A DNA stretch of 64,000 nt from CADCTB01 sp964479465. Its GTDB lineage: Bacteria; Actinomycetota; Acidimicrobiia; Acidimicrobiales; AC-14. Every line of letters starts with the position of its first letter. Position 1 is the stretch's first letter. Positions 33,391 through 41,415 of this stretch are shown here, one piece after another. The notes under the pieces are model-generated. The model searched no databases and was not told the DNA's origin. It saw only the letters and a list, made by a program, of their open reading frames with translations. The stretch is taken from positions 8,453 to 72,452 of the forward strand of contig CAYZMG010000013.1 in the NCBI GenBank assembly GCA_964479465.1, given 5' to 3'. Both the position numbers and the translations under genes were made by a program.

Positions 33391-33978
33391 TCATTGGCGG
33401 GCCGCCCGGCCCTCCCGGAGGGCCTCACGAGCGGGGGCGACGTAGGTGATCGCCGCGTACCAGGCCATGATCAGGCCGGGGACGGCCACCGCCCACGCCA
33501 CTATGTACGCCGGCCCCTCGCCGTGACCCCAGAGGAACAGGGGGAAGGCGGTCATCATCAGGAGCGTCCCGCACTTCCCCGCCCAGCTGACGTCGATCCG
33601 CTTGGACCCGAGGGCGCCCAAGAGCACGGTGGTGGCCGCCACCAGCACCTCACGGGCGATCGCGGGCCAGAAAATGATGGGTGGCACCGACCCGTCGATC
33701 AGGATGGCGATCATCCCGGTGACGAGCAGGACCTTGTCGGCGATGGGGTCGAGGACCTTGCCCAGGTTCGAGACCTGGTTGAAGTGGCGGGCGATGTAGC
33801 CGTCGACCCAGTCGGTGGCACCCAAACCGCCCAGCAGGAAGGCGGCGCCCGTCCGGTTCTCCCGGCCGAACAGCAGCCACAGGAACACCGGCACGCAGAG
33901 GAGCCGGAGCACCGAGATGGCGTTGGGGATGGTGGCGATGCGGTCGAGGCCGGCTTCTTCGTCCCGCTCCCCCGTCAT
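33391..33978 (-). CDS. pgsA: CDP-diacylglycerol-glycerol-3-phosphate 3-phosphatidyltransferase
   Basis: 195 residues from ATG 33978, with about five membrane spans. The CDP-alcohol phosphotransferase motif D-G-x2-A-R-x8-G-x3-D-x3-D is complete (from VDGYIAR to LDPIADK, near residues 60-85). TIPNAISVLRLLCVPVF is the usual PgsA opening. It makes phosphatidylglycerophosphate; a phosphatidylinositol-phosphate synthase is less likely from the motif context. It is 22 bases downstream of the nucleotidyltransferase-fusion start, so not in one operon with a promoter between them on the same strand being possible. Confidence 0.85.
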   Translation of the reverse strand: MTGERDEEAGLDRIATIPNAISVLRLLCVPVFLWLLFGRENRTGAAFLLGGLGATDWVDGYIARHFNQVSNLGKVLDPIADKVLLVTGMIAILIDGSVPPIIFWPAIAREVLVAATTVLLGALGSKRIDVSWAGKCGTLLMMTAFPLFLWGHGEGPAYIVAWAVAVPGLIMAWYAAITYVAPAREALREGRAARQ

Positions 33979-34043
33979 CAGAAGGCATCCTACCCGGCCT
34001 CCTGGACCGCCCGGCCCGGCCATCGGGGGGTAGTGTCGCCGCC

Positions 34044-35582
34044 ATGGGGGTTGACGCGGTCATCGTCCCGCGCCCGTTGACGGTCGCGGCACTCGATGTC
34101 ACCGGCGGCGAGGTGAGGGTCACCAACACCGGTACGAGCGAGGACGAGTTCTCCTTTGCCATCGACCGCAACGCCGCCCAGTGGGGATGGGTGACGCCGC
34201 CGACCGTCGTCGTGCCCCCGGGGGGCGAGGGCTCGGTCAAGGTGCTGTTCCGGCTGCCCAAGGCACCCAAACCGCCGGCCGGCCCCCTGCCGTTCACCGT
34301 CACCGTCGCATCCGTCCGCGACAAGTCGGTCTCCACCGTGGCCGAGGGCACCGTCGAGGTGGCGGCGTTCTCCGACGTCCTGGCCACGCTCAACCCGACG
34401 ACGGCGCAGGGCAGCGGACCGTCGCACCACACCATCGCCCTGTCCAACCGGGGCAACGCGCCGGTGCGGGCCCGGTTGAGCGCCAGCGACCCCGACGGAA
34501 ACCTGGAGTTCGACATCGAGCCGGTCTCGCTCGAGGCGGGGGCGGGGTCGATCGCGTCCGCCAACCTCCGCGTCACCCCCAAGCACCGCCTCCGGCGAGG
34601 CACGGCCGAGCGGCCGTTCCAGGTGGTGGCGGAGGCCGACGGCCACGAGCCCTTCCGGGTGGAGGGGAATCTGACCCAGGAGGGCACCGGGACGGGGCGG
34701 ACGCCGATCATCGTCGCCGTGGTCGTCGCCCTCCTCGTCGTGGCCATCGCCGCGGTGGCCTTCGCCGGCAGTGGTGGCGACGAGAGCACCGGCTCCACCG
34801 TGCCGGCGGCGTCCGGCGGTGCCGCGCCTGGCGACGACCCTGCCTGCCCGGCAAGAGGTCACGACAACCGTGACCGGGGCACCAGTGGCGCCCTGCCGTT
34901 CAACTACTCGTTCCTTTTCACCACGCCCGACGGGTGCAAGCCCATCCGCTTCAACCCGTGCGAACCGATCCACTTCGTCATCAACCCGGCCGACGCCCCG
35001 CCCGGAGGCGTGGAGGACGTCCGCCAGGGGTTTCGCCTGATCGCCGAGGCCGGCGGCTACACCTTCGTCGACGACGGCCTGACCGACAGCGACAGGTTCA
35101 ACTTTGGCCGGCTGGCCTATGACCCAGCCCGCTACGGCGAGCGGTGGGCGCCCATCGTCGTCAGTTGGGGGCGGCTGGGCAGCCAGGGCCGCAACGACGT
35201 GGTCGTCGCCGGCATGGGCAACGGCCACGTCGTCGACGGTGCCATTGTCACAGGGATGCTGAACCTCAACGCGGATGCGCGCATCGACGCCTCCCGGGAA
35301 ACGCCGATCCCGAACGGGTACGGCGAGGGCATCTCCTGGGGTCGGGTGATCCTCCACGAGCTGGGCCACGTCTTCGGCCTGGGCCACGTGGAGAGCAGGA
35401 ACTCCATCATGCACGAAGCGCTGCTCGAGCAGACCCGGAGCGTCACTCAGTACGGGGTGGGCGACATCCAGGCCTGGCGCCACCTCGGCCGCCAGGCCGG
35501 CTGTGTTGAGGCCCCGGCGCCGCGTGCGGTGCCGCCCCTCGGTGGTAACCGGGCGACGACCACCACGACCGCCCGGTCGTAA
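34044..35582 (+). CDS. Membrane-anchored metzincin-like zinc protease with cytoplasmic Ig-like domains
   Basis: 512 residues, no N-terminal signal. Residues about 1-215 form two Ig-like/beta-sandwich repeats (RVTNTGTSEDEFSF..., SNRGNAPVRARLSASDPDG...). A single span lies at about 229-248 (IIVAVVVALLVVAIAAVAFA). The extracellular part (about 285-490) has HELGHVFGLGHVESRNSIM, the HExxHxxGxxH zinc motif with a Met-turn, characteristic of matrixin-like metzincins. The N-terminal sandwich would be cytoplasmic, and its ligand is unknown. A Thr-rich end (TTTTTARS) follows. Divergent from pgsA. Confidence 0.85.
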   Translation: MGVDAVIVPRPLTVAALDVTGGEVRVTNTGTSEDEFSFAIDRNAAQWGWVTPPTVVVPPGGEGSVKVLFRLPKAPKPPAGPLPFTVTVASVRDKSVSTVAEGTVEVAAFSDVLATLNPTTAQGSGPSHHTIALSNRGNAPVRARLSASDPDGNLEFDIEPVSLEAGAGSIASANLRVTPKHRLRRGTAERPFQVVAEADGHEPFRVEGNLTQEGTGTGRTPIIVAVVVALLVVAIAAVAFAGSGGDESTGSTVPAASGGAAPGDDPACPARGHDNRDRGTSGALPFNYSFLFTTPDGCKPIRFNPCEPIHFVINPADAPPGGVEDVRQGFRLIAEAGGYTFVDDGLTDSDRFNFGRLAYDPARYGERWAPIVVSWGRLGSQGRNDVVVAGMGNGHVVDGAIVTGMLNLNADARIDASRETPIPNGYGEGISWGRVILHELGHVFGLGHVESRNSIMHEALLEQTRSVTQYGVGDIQAWRHLGRQAGCVEAPAPRAVPPLGGNRATTTTTARS

Positions 35583-35589
35583 ACGCCGG

Positions 35590-36195
35590 GTGTCGCCGGC
35601 GACCAGCGCGGCCAAGCCGGGGGTTCTGGGGATAGTTCTGGCCGGCGGGGCGGGCCGGCGCATGGGCGGTGTGGACAAGGCTGCGCTGCGCATCGGCGGG
35701 GTCACGCTTCTCGACCGAGTCCTGGGCGCGGCCCGGCCGGTGTGCGACCGGCTGGTGGTCGTCGGTCCGGTGCGGCGGACGAGCGTGGCGGGTGTGACGT
35801 TCGTGATGGACGCCGAGCCAGGTGGCGGGCCGGGGGCGGCGGTCGCCGCCGGCCTGGCGGCGGCGCCGGGCGGCGGCGTGGTGCTGGTGCTGGCCGCCGA
35901 CCTGCCCCTACTCACCGCCGGCCACCTGCGCGACCTCCTGGCCGCTCTCGACGCCGCCGGCGCTGATGCGGCGGCGGCGGCGGACGAAGGGGGGCCCAAC
36001 CCCCTGCTGGCCGCCTACGCCGGGCCGGCGCTGGCCGCTCGGGCCGGTGCACTCAGGGCCGGCGCCCGGGCTGCGACATTGCTGCCTGCCGACGTGGTGG
36101 CCGTCGATCTCGGCCGGGCGACCCTCAACGTAAACCGGCCCGAGGATCTGGCCCGCGCCGAACGATTCCTGGCCGCGCCGGGCGACGCCGAGTGA
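35590..36195 (+). CDS. mobA: Molybdenum cofactor guanylyltransferase
   Basis: 201 residues from GTG 35590; the frame before it overlaps the protease gene out of frame. The family signature is present (IVLAGGAGRRMGGVDKAAL), with VLAADLPLLTAGHL for the metal-binding Asp and LNVNRPEDLARAER near the end. It attaches GMP to molybdopterin, yielding the bis-MGD cofactor that the adjacent formate dehydrogenase requires. It is the first gene of the plus-strand mobA-DUF6457-fdh cluster. Confidence 0.93.
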   Translation: MSPATSAAKPGVLGIVLAGGAGRRMGGVDKAALRIGGVTLLDRVLGAARPVCDRLVVVGPVRRTSVAGVTFVMDAEPGGGPGAAVAAGLAAAPGGGVVLVLAADLPLLTAGHLRDLLAALDAAGADAAAAADEGGPNPLLAAYAGPALAARAGALRAGARAATLLPADVVAVDLGRATLNVNRPEDLARAERFLAAPGDAE

Positions 36196-36256
36196 TGGCT
36201 GCCTTCAGGCGCTACTCTCAGCGATCCGGGTCACCAGAAGTCGGGCGGTGGTGGGC

Positions 36257-36502
36257 ATGAGCGAAGACTACCCAGGCCGCCTCGCCGAGGCGATGGCGCT
36301 GGAACTGAGCGAAGCGGAGATGGAAACCGTCCTCGAACTGGCGAGGATCGTCGCCCATGGCAGCGAGCGGAAGTTCGCGCCGCTGTCGACGTACCTCGCC
36401 GGCCAGTTCGTGGCCGAGCTGGTGCGCACAGGCGTGCCCCGGGTCGAGGCCCTGGCCGAAGCGGTGGCAGTGGCGAAGCGGACCCTCGATACCGAGCGGT
36501 GA
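36257..36502 (+). CDS. DUF6457-like small protein of the molybdoenzyme cluster
   Basis: 81 residues from ATG 36257 (a GTG at 36248 would add three). Helical sequence with ETVLELARIVAHGSERKFAP and LSTYLAGQFVAELVRTG, matching my recollection of DUF6457 proteins encoded with MobA or FdhD. No metal motif. Its stop overlaps the fdh alpha start as GTGA, so translation is coupled. Role unknown; possibly Moco delivery. Confidence 0.75.
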   Translation: MSEDYPGRLAEAMALELSEAEMETVLELARIVAHGSERKFAPLSTYLAGQFVAELVRTGVPRVEALAEAVAVAKRTLDTER

Positions 36503-39500
36503 ACCCGCGCCGGCTCGTCGCCTCCTGGCCGGTGCTCCGCCAGCTGGCGGGCGCGGACCGGCTGGCGTTGGGGGCGGCGGCGCAGTCTCCGACCTCGGCA
36601 AGCCTTGAGGCCCGAACCGAGACAGCCGACCGGGTCGTTCCCTCCGTCTGCCCGTACTGCGCGGTGGGCTGCGGCCAGCGCGTCTACGTCAAGGACGAGC
36701 AGGTGATCCAGGTCGAGGGCGACCCTGACAGCCCCGTCTCCCGTGGTCGCCTGTGCCCCAAGGGCGCGGCCACCAAGCAGCTCGTCACCGGCCCAGCCCG
36801 GGAGTACCGGGTGAAGTACCGCCGGCCTCACGGCCGCGGCTGGGAAGACCTCTCACTCGACCGGGCCATGGACATGATCGCGGAGCGGGTCATCGCCACC
36901 CGGGCCGCCACCTGGGACACCGAGAACCGCCGCACGCTCGGCATCGCCAGCCTCGGAGGAGCGACCCTCGACAACGAGGAGAACTACCTCATGAAGAAGC
37001 TGTACACGGCGCTTGGGGCCGTGCAGGTGGAGAACCAGGCCCGCATATGACACTCCGCCACCGTCCCCGGTCTGGGGACCTCGTTCGGTAGGGGCGGCGC
37101 CACCGGGTTCCAGCAGGACCTGGCCAATTCGGACTGCATCCTCATCATGGGGTCGAACATGGCCGAGTGCCACCCGGTCGGGTTCCAGTGGGTCATGGAG
37201 GCCAAAGGCCAGAGGCGCCCGGGTCATCCACGTCGACCCCCGGTTCACCCGCACGAGCGCAATGGCCGACACCTTCGTGGCCCTCCGGGCCGGCAGCGAC
37301 ATCGCTTTCCTGGGCGGGATCGTGAACCACATCCTGAGCAGGGGGCGGGAGTTCCGGGAGTACGTGGCCGCCTACACGAACGCGGCGGCACTCATCGACG
37401 AGCGCTTCGCCGACACTGAGGATCTCGACGGTCTGTTCTCCGGTTGGGATCCCGACAGCCGGGCCTACGACGCTGCCTCGTGGCAGTACGCCGGCGAGGG
37501 CCCGAGCGGCCCTCTGAGCGGGGACGAGGACCCGAGCGGCCCTTTGAGCGGGGACGAGGGCCCGAGCGGCCCTTTGAGCGGGGACGAGGGCCCGAGCGGC
37601 CCTTTGAGCGGGGACNNNNNNNNNNNNNNNNNNNNNNNNNNNNNNNNNNNNNNNNNNNNNNNNNNNNNNNNNNNNNNNNNNNNNNNNNNNNNNNNNNNNN
37701 NNNNNNNNNNNNNNNGAGGACCCGGCACTCGAACACCCGCGCTGTGTGTTCCAGATCCTCAAGCGCCATTTCGCCCGTTACACGCCCGAGATGGTGCAGG
37801 AGGTGTGCGGCGTCCCGCCCGAGCAGTTCCTGGCTGTCGCCGAGGCGCTGTGCGACAACTCCGGCCGGGAGCGGACGTCGGCGATCTGCTACTCGGTGGG
37901 CTGGACCCAGCACACCGTCGGCGCCCAGACCATCCGCACCGCCGCCATCATCCAACTGCTGCTCGGGAACGTCGGCCGGCCCGGTGGCGGGATCATGGCC
38001 CTGCGCGGCCACGCCAGCATCCAGGGCTCGACCGACATCCCGACCCTGTACAACCTCCTGCCCGGCTACCTGCCGATGGCGCAGGCCGGCCGCCACTCCA
38101 ACCTTGCGCAGTACGTCGAAGCCACCACCGCCCCCGCCGGCACGTGGGGCCACGCCGGTGCCTACATCGTCAGCCTGCTCAAGGCCTGGTGGGGCGACGC
38201 CGCCCAGCCCGAGAACGACTTCTGCTTCGACCACCTGCCCTTCATCACCGGCGACCACTCCACCTACCGCACGACGCTCGACATGGCCGACGGCAAGGTC
38301 GCCGGGTTCTTCGTCGTGGGCCAGAACCCGGCGGTGGGCTCCGCCAACGGGAAGCTGCACCGGATGGCGATGTCGAAGCTCGACTGGCTCGTGGTGCGTG
38401 ATCTGGTGGAGACCGAGACGGCGACGTTCTGGAAGGACGGGCCGGAGATCGACTCCGGGGAGTTGGCGACCGCCGGCATCGGCACCGAGGTCTTCTTCCT
38501 GCCGGCGGCCGCTCACACCGAGAAGGACGGGACGTTCACCCAGACCCAGCGCATGCTCCAGTGGCACCACAAGGCGGTCGAGCCGCAGGGCGACTGCCGC
38601 TCGGAGCTGTCGTTCTACTTCCACCTCGGGCGGATCATCCGGGAGAAGCTGGCCGGCTCCGACGAAGCACGTGACCGGGCGGTGCTCGACCTCACGTGGG
38701 ACTACCCGCTGATCGGCGATGAGCCCGACGCCGAGGCTGTGCTGCAGGAGGTCAACGGATTCGGCCCCGACGGCCTGCTGGCGGGGTTCGCCGGTCTCAA
38801 GGACGACGGGTCGACATCGTGCGGGTGCTGGATCTACTCGGGCTGTTACGCCGGCGGCGTCAACCAGACCGCCCGGCGCCGGCCCGGTTCCGAGCAGAGC
38901 TGGGTGGCGCCGGAGTGGGGGTGGGCGTGGCCGGCGAACCGGCGCATCCTCTACAACCGGGCCTCGGCCGACCCCGCCGGCACGCCGTGGTCGGAGCGCA
39001 AGGCCTACGTGTGGTGGGACGCCGGCGCCGGCCGGTGGACGGGCCACGACGTGCCCGACTTCCCTGTCGACATGGCGCCCGACTACCGGCCGCCGGAGGG
39101 GGCGACGGCCGAGTGGGCCCTGAGCGGCGCCGACCCCTTCATCCTCCAGAGCGACGGCCGGGGCCGGTTGTTCGCCCCCACCGGCCTCCTCGACGGGCCG
39201 CTTCCGACCCACTACGAGCCCCATGAGTCGCCGTTCACCAACCCGCTGTACGGCCAGCAGTCGAGCCCGGTGCGCCAGACGTTCCATCGCAAAGGCAACC
39301 CATACAACAGTGCCGGCGCCCATCCCTACGTGATGACCACCTACCGGCTGACCGAGCACCACACCGCCGGCGGGATGTCACGGTTCCAGGCCCACCTGGC
39401 CGAGCTCCAACCCGAGATGTTCTGCGAGGTCAGTCCCGCCCTGGCCGCCGAGCGCGGTCTGGAGAACGGCGGGTGGGCGACGATCACCTCCGCCCGCACG

Positions 39501-39725
39501 TCGATCGAGGCCCGCGTGCTCGTCACCGACCGGATGGCGCCGTTGCAGGTCGCCGGCCGGGAGCTTCATCAGGTCGGGCTCCCCTACCACTGGGGCTGGA
39601 AGGGCCTGTCGACCGGCGATGCCGCCAACGACCTGTTCCCGCTGGCGCTGGACCCCAACGTCCACATCCAGGAGGTGAAGGCGGCCACATGCAACATCAC
39701 TCCCGGGCGGCGGGCACGACCGTGA
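36499..39725 (+). CDS. fdnG: Selenocysteine-containing formate dehydrogenase alpha subunit (frameshift and scaffold gap inside)
   Basis: The N-terminal part has the 4Fe-4S ligands CPYCAVGCGQ and LCPKGAA, then VENQARI followed by in-frame TGA (37048-37050) and HSATVPGLGTSFGRGG. In FDH-N/FDH-O the same place reads QARV-Sec-HGPTVA, so the TGA encodes the Mo-binding selenocysteine; a SECIS loop follows. One extra A in AAA (37204-37206) shifts the frame; correcting it gives KARGARVIHVDPRFTRTSAM. A 30-base tandem repeat and 100 Ns (37616-37715) interrupt the gene, after which DPALEHPRCVFQILKRHF resumes to the end. Total about 1040 residues plus the gap, close to FDH-N alpha. It oxidises formate with a bis-MGD cofactor. 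Confidence 0.93.
37048..37050 (+). other. UGA selenocysteine codon of formate dehydrogenase
   Basis: In-frame TGA between QARI and HSATV. Coding continues in the same frame for 51 further codons with full FDH similarity, and the position is the known Sec site of formate dehydrogenases. selA, selB, selC and selD are not in this window. Confidence 0.92.
37048..37083 (+). promoter_or_regulatory. Bacterial SECIS element
   Basis: A perfect 6-bp stem GTCCCC (37063-37068) / GGGGAC (37074-37079) encloses the pentaloop GGTCT. The bulged-G/U GGUCU loop is that of the E. coli fdhF SECIS, and GGU CUG falls on the same codons after UGA (seventh and eighth) as there. SelB would bind it. Seen directly; identity from established knowledge of fdhF. 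Confidence 0.9.
37496..37615 (+). repeat. Four tandem 30-base units encoding (E[G/D]PSGPLSGD), truncated by the gap
   Basis: Units at 37496, 37526, 37556 and 37586 each read GAG-G(G/A)C-CCGAGCGGCC-CT-(C/T)TG-AGCGGGGAC. They are inserted in frame between WQYAGE and DPALEHPR of the formate dehydrogenase, where homologues have only a few residues. The array runs into the N block, so its true length is unknown. A single copy lies at 14171-14198. Confidence 0.9.
37616..37715. other. Assembly gap of 100 N
   Basis: Exactly 100 N, a placeholder length. It follows directly on tandem repeats, and the sequence after it begins GAGGACCCG like a further unit, so the gap was probably caused by the repeat array rather than missing unrelated DNA. 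Confidence 0.97.
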
Positions 39726-40480
39726 CCCGAATGGGGTTCTTCACCGACACCTCCGTGTGCATCGGGTGCAAAGCATGCGAGGTGGCGTGCAAGGAGTGGA
39801 ACGACGTCCCCGACGACGGGCTCGACTTCCTGGCCATGTCCTACGACAACACCGGCGCCCTCGGGGCAGACACCTGGCGCCACGTGGCGTTCGTCGAGAA
39901 GAGCGCCGACGCGGGCGCCGGCGTGAAGTGGCTCATGTCGTCGGACGTGTGCAAGCACTGCACCCACGCCGCCTGTCTCGACGTCTGCCCGACCGGCGCC
40001 CTTTTCCGGACCGAGTTCGACACCGTGGTCGTCCAGCAGGACGTCTGCAACGGCTGCGGGTACTGCGTGCCGGCGTGCCCGTTCGGGGTGATCGACAAGC
40101 GGGAGCCCGACGGGCGAGTCTGGAAGTGCACCCTGTGCTACGACCGCCTCAAGTCGGACCTGGAGCCGGCGTGCGCCAAGGCGTGCCCTACCGACTCGAT
40201 CCAGTTCGGGCCCCTGGAGGAGCTGCGGGAGCGGGCAACGGGCCGGATGGGCGTGCTGCGGGAGGCCGGCGTGGCGGAGGCGCGGCTGTACGGCGCCGAC
40301 GAGCAGGACGGCGTCGGCGGGTTCGGCGCCTTCTTCCTGCTCCTCGACGAGCCGGAGGTCTACGGCCTCCCGCCCGATCCCGTCGTCACCACCAGGGACC
40401 TGCCCAGCATGTGGCGGGCCGCCGCCGGCGCCGCCCTCGCGCTGGAGGGGGCGGTGGCCGCCGCCGTGCTGCCGGGGTGA
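39722..40480 (+). CDS. fdhB: Formate dehydrogenase iron-sulfur (beta) subunit
   Basis: 252 residues from GTG 39722 (GTGA overlap with the alpha stop). Four ferredoxin-type motifs: CIGCKACEVACKEW, CKHCTHAACLDVCPTGAL, CNGCGYCVPACPFGVI and CTLCYDRL...CAKACPT, giving ligands for four 4Fe-4S clusters as in FdnH/FdoH. The C-terminal Ala-rich helix (MWRAAAGAALALEGAVAAAV) may be membrane associated. It transfers electrons from the alpha subunit to the membrane subunit. The stop codon starts a REP-like repeat. Confidence 0.93.
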   Translation: MTRMGFFTDTSVCIGCKACEVACKEWNDVPDDGLDFLAMSYDNTGALGADTWRHVAFVEKSADAGAGVKWLMSSDVCKHCTHAACLDVCPTGALFRTEFDTVVVQQDVCNGCGYCVPACPFGVIDKREPDGRVWKCTLCYDRLKSDLEPACAKACPTDSIQFGPLEELRERATGRMGVLREAGVAEARLYGADEQDGVGGFGAFFLLLDEPEVYGLPPDPVVTTRDLPSMWRAAAGAALALEGAVAAAVLPG

Positions 40481-40542
40481 CCGGCCCGGGAGGCCGGTCC
40501 GGGGGATCGGTGACCGGCCCGGGAGGCCGGTCCAGGGAATCG
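40477..40542 (+). repeat. Two tandem 33-base REP-like units at the fdhB/nrfD junction
   Basis: Units 40477-40509 and 40510-40542 both read GTGACCGGCCCGGGAGGCCG followed by GTCC(G/A)GGG(G/A)ATCG. A third unit starts (GTGACCGAG) and diverges. The palindromic core equals REP copies A and B. In frame they encode VTGPGGRSxxS twice at the N-terminus of the NrfD subunit. Confidence 0.88.
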
Positions 40543-41415
40543 GTGACCGAGAGCTACTACGGCCGCCCCATCCTCAAGGCGCCGGTCTGGAAGCCGTACA
40601 TCCCCGTCTACTTCTTCGCCGGCGGGCTGGCCGGCGCCTCCTCCACCTTGGCCCTCGCCGCCCGCCTGACCGGGAACCGGCGCCTGGCCCGGTCCGCACT
40701 CGTCGCCTCCGCGGCCGGCATGGCGGTGAGCGGCCCGCTGCTCGTGCTCGACCTGGGCCGGCCCGGTCGGTTCCTCAACATGCTGCGGGTCATCAAGCCC
40801 ACGTCGCCCATGAGCGTCGGGAGCTGGCTCCTGGCCGCCTTCGCCCCGGCGTCGTTCGGCGCGGCAGCGAGCGACGTCACGGGCCGGCTGCCGGGGCTCG
40901 GCCGGGCGGCGGCGGCCGGCGCCGGCCTGCTCGGCCCCGTGGTCGCCACCTACACCGCGGTCCTGGTGGCCGACACCGCCATCCCGGCCTGGCACGACGC
41001 CTTCAGGGAACTCCCCTTCTTGTTCGCCGGGAGCTCGATGGCCAGCGCCGGCGGCGTGGGGATGGCTCTCACCCCTGTGGCCGACGCCGGCCCGGCCCGC
41101 CGCCTCGCCGTGCTCGGCGCGGCCCTCGAGGTGACGGCAGCGCGGACGATGGAGCACCACCTCGGCGACGTCGCCGGCCCCTACACGGACGGTCGTGCCG
41201 GGCGCCTGTCCAAGGCCGCCCAGGCCTGCACCGTCGCCGGTGCCCTACTGGCCCTGGCGGCCGGACGGCGCCGGCCCGAGGCAATCGGAGCCGGTGCCCT
41301 GCTCTGCGCCGGCAGCCTGCTCACCCGCTTCTCGGTCTTCCGGGCCGGCTTCGAGTCCGCCGCCGACCCAGCCGCCACCGTCGGACCGCAGCGCCCGCGC
41401 GCCGGCTCAGCCTGA
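40477..41415 (+). CDS. NrfD/PsrC-type membrane subunit of the formate dehydrogenase
   Basis: 312 residues from GTG 40477 (GTGA overlap); GTGs at 40510 and 40543 are equally possible because two tandem 33-base repeats each recreate a start. From VTESYYGRPILKAPVWKPYI on, the protein has eight or so hydrophobic spans with the NrfD pattern (YIPVYFFAGGLAGASSTLAL; LDLGRPGRFLNMLRVIKPTS). It would pass electrons to menaquinone. The combination with FDH alpha/beta replaces the cytochrome b gamma subunit of FDH-N. Confidence 0.88.
   Translation: MTGPGGRSGGSVTGPGGRSRESVTESYYGRPILKAPVWKPYIPVYFFAGGLAGASSTLALAARLTGNRRLARSALVASAAGMAVSGPLLVLDLGRPGRFLNMLRVIKPTSPMSVGSWLLAAFAPASFGAAASDVTGRLPGLGRAAAAGAGLLGPVVATYTAVLVADTAIPAWHDAFRELPFLFAGSSMASAGGVGMALTPVADAGPARRLAVLGAALEVTAARTMEHHLGDVAGPYTDGRAGRLSKAAQACTVAGALLALAAGRRRPEAIGAGALLCAGSLLTRFSVFRAGFESAADPAATVGPQRPRAGSA

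Noticed and set aside
37048..37050. TGA as a truncating stop, making the formate dehydrogenase a pseudogene
   Set aside because: The codon is at the selenocysteine site, the frame continues with full similarity, and a GGUCU hairpin follows.
37616..37715. Gap as a large unsequenced insertion
   Set aside because: Flanks are the same tandem repeat and the enzyme resumes at the expected residue, so only repeat units need be missing.
39117..39135. Possible extra copy of the 30-base repeat in fdnG (GGGCCCTGAGCGGCGCC)
   Set aside because: It shares only a short CCCTGAGCGG stretch and lacks the GAGGGCCCGAGCGG part.
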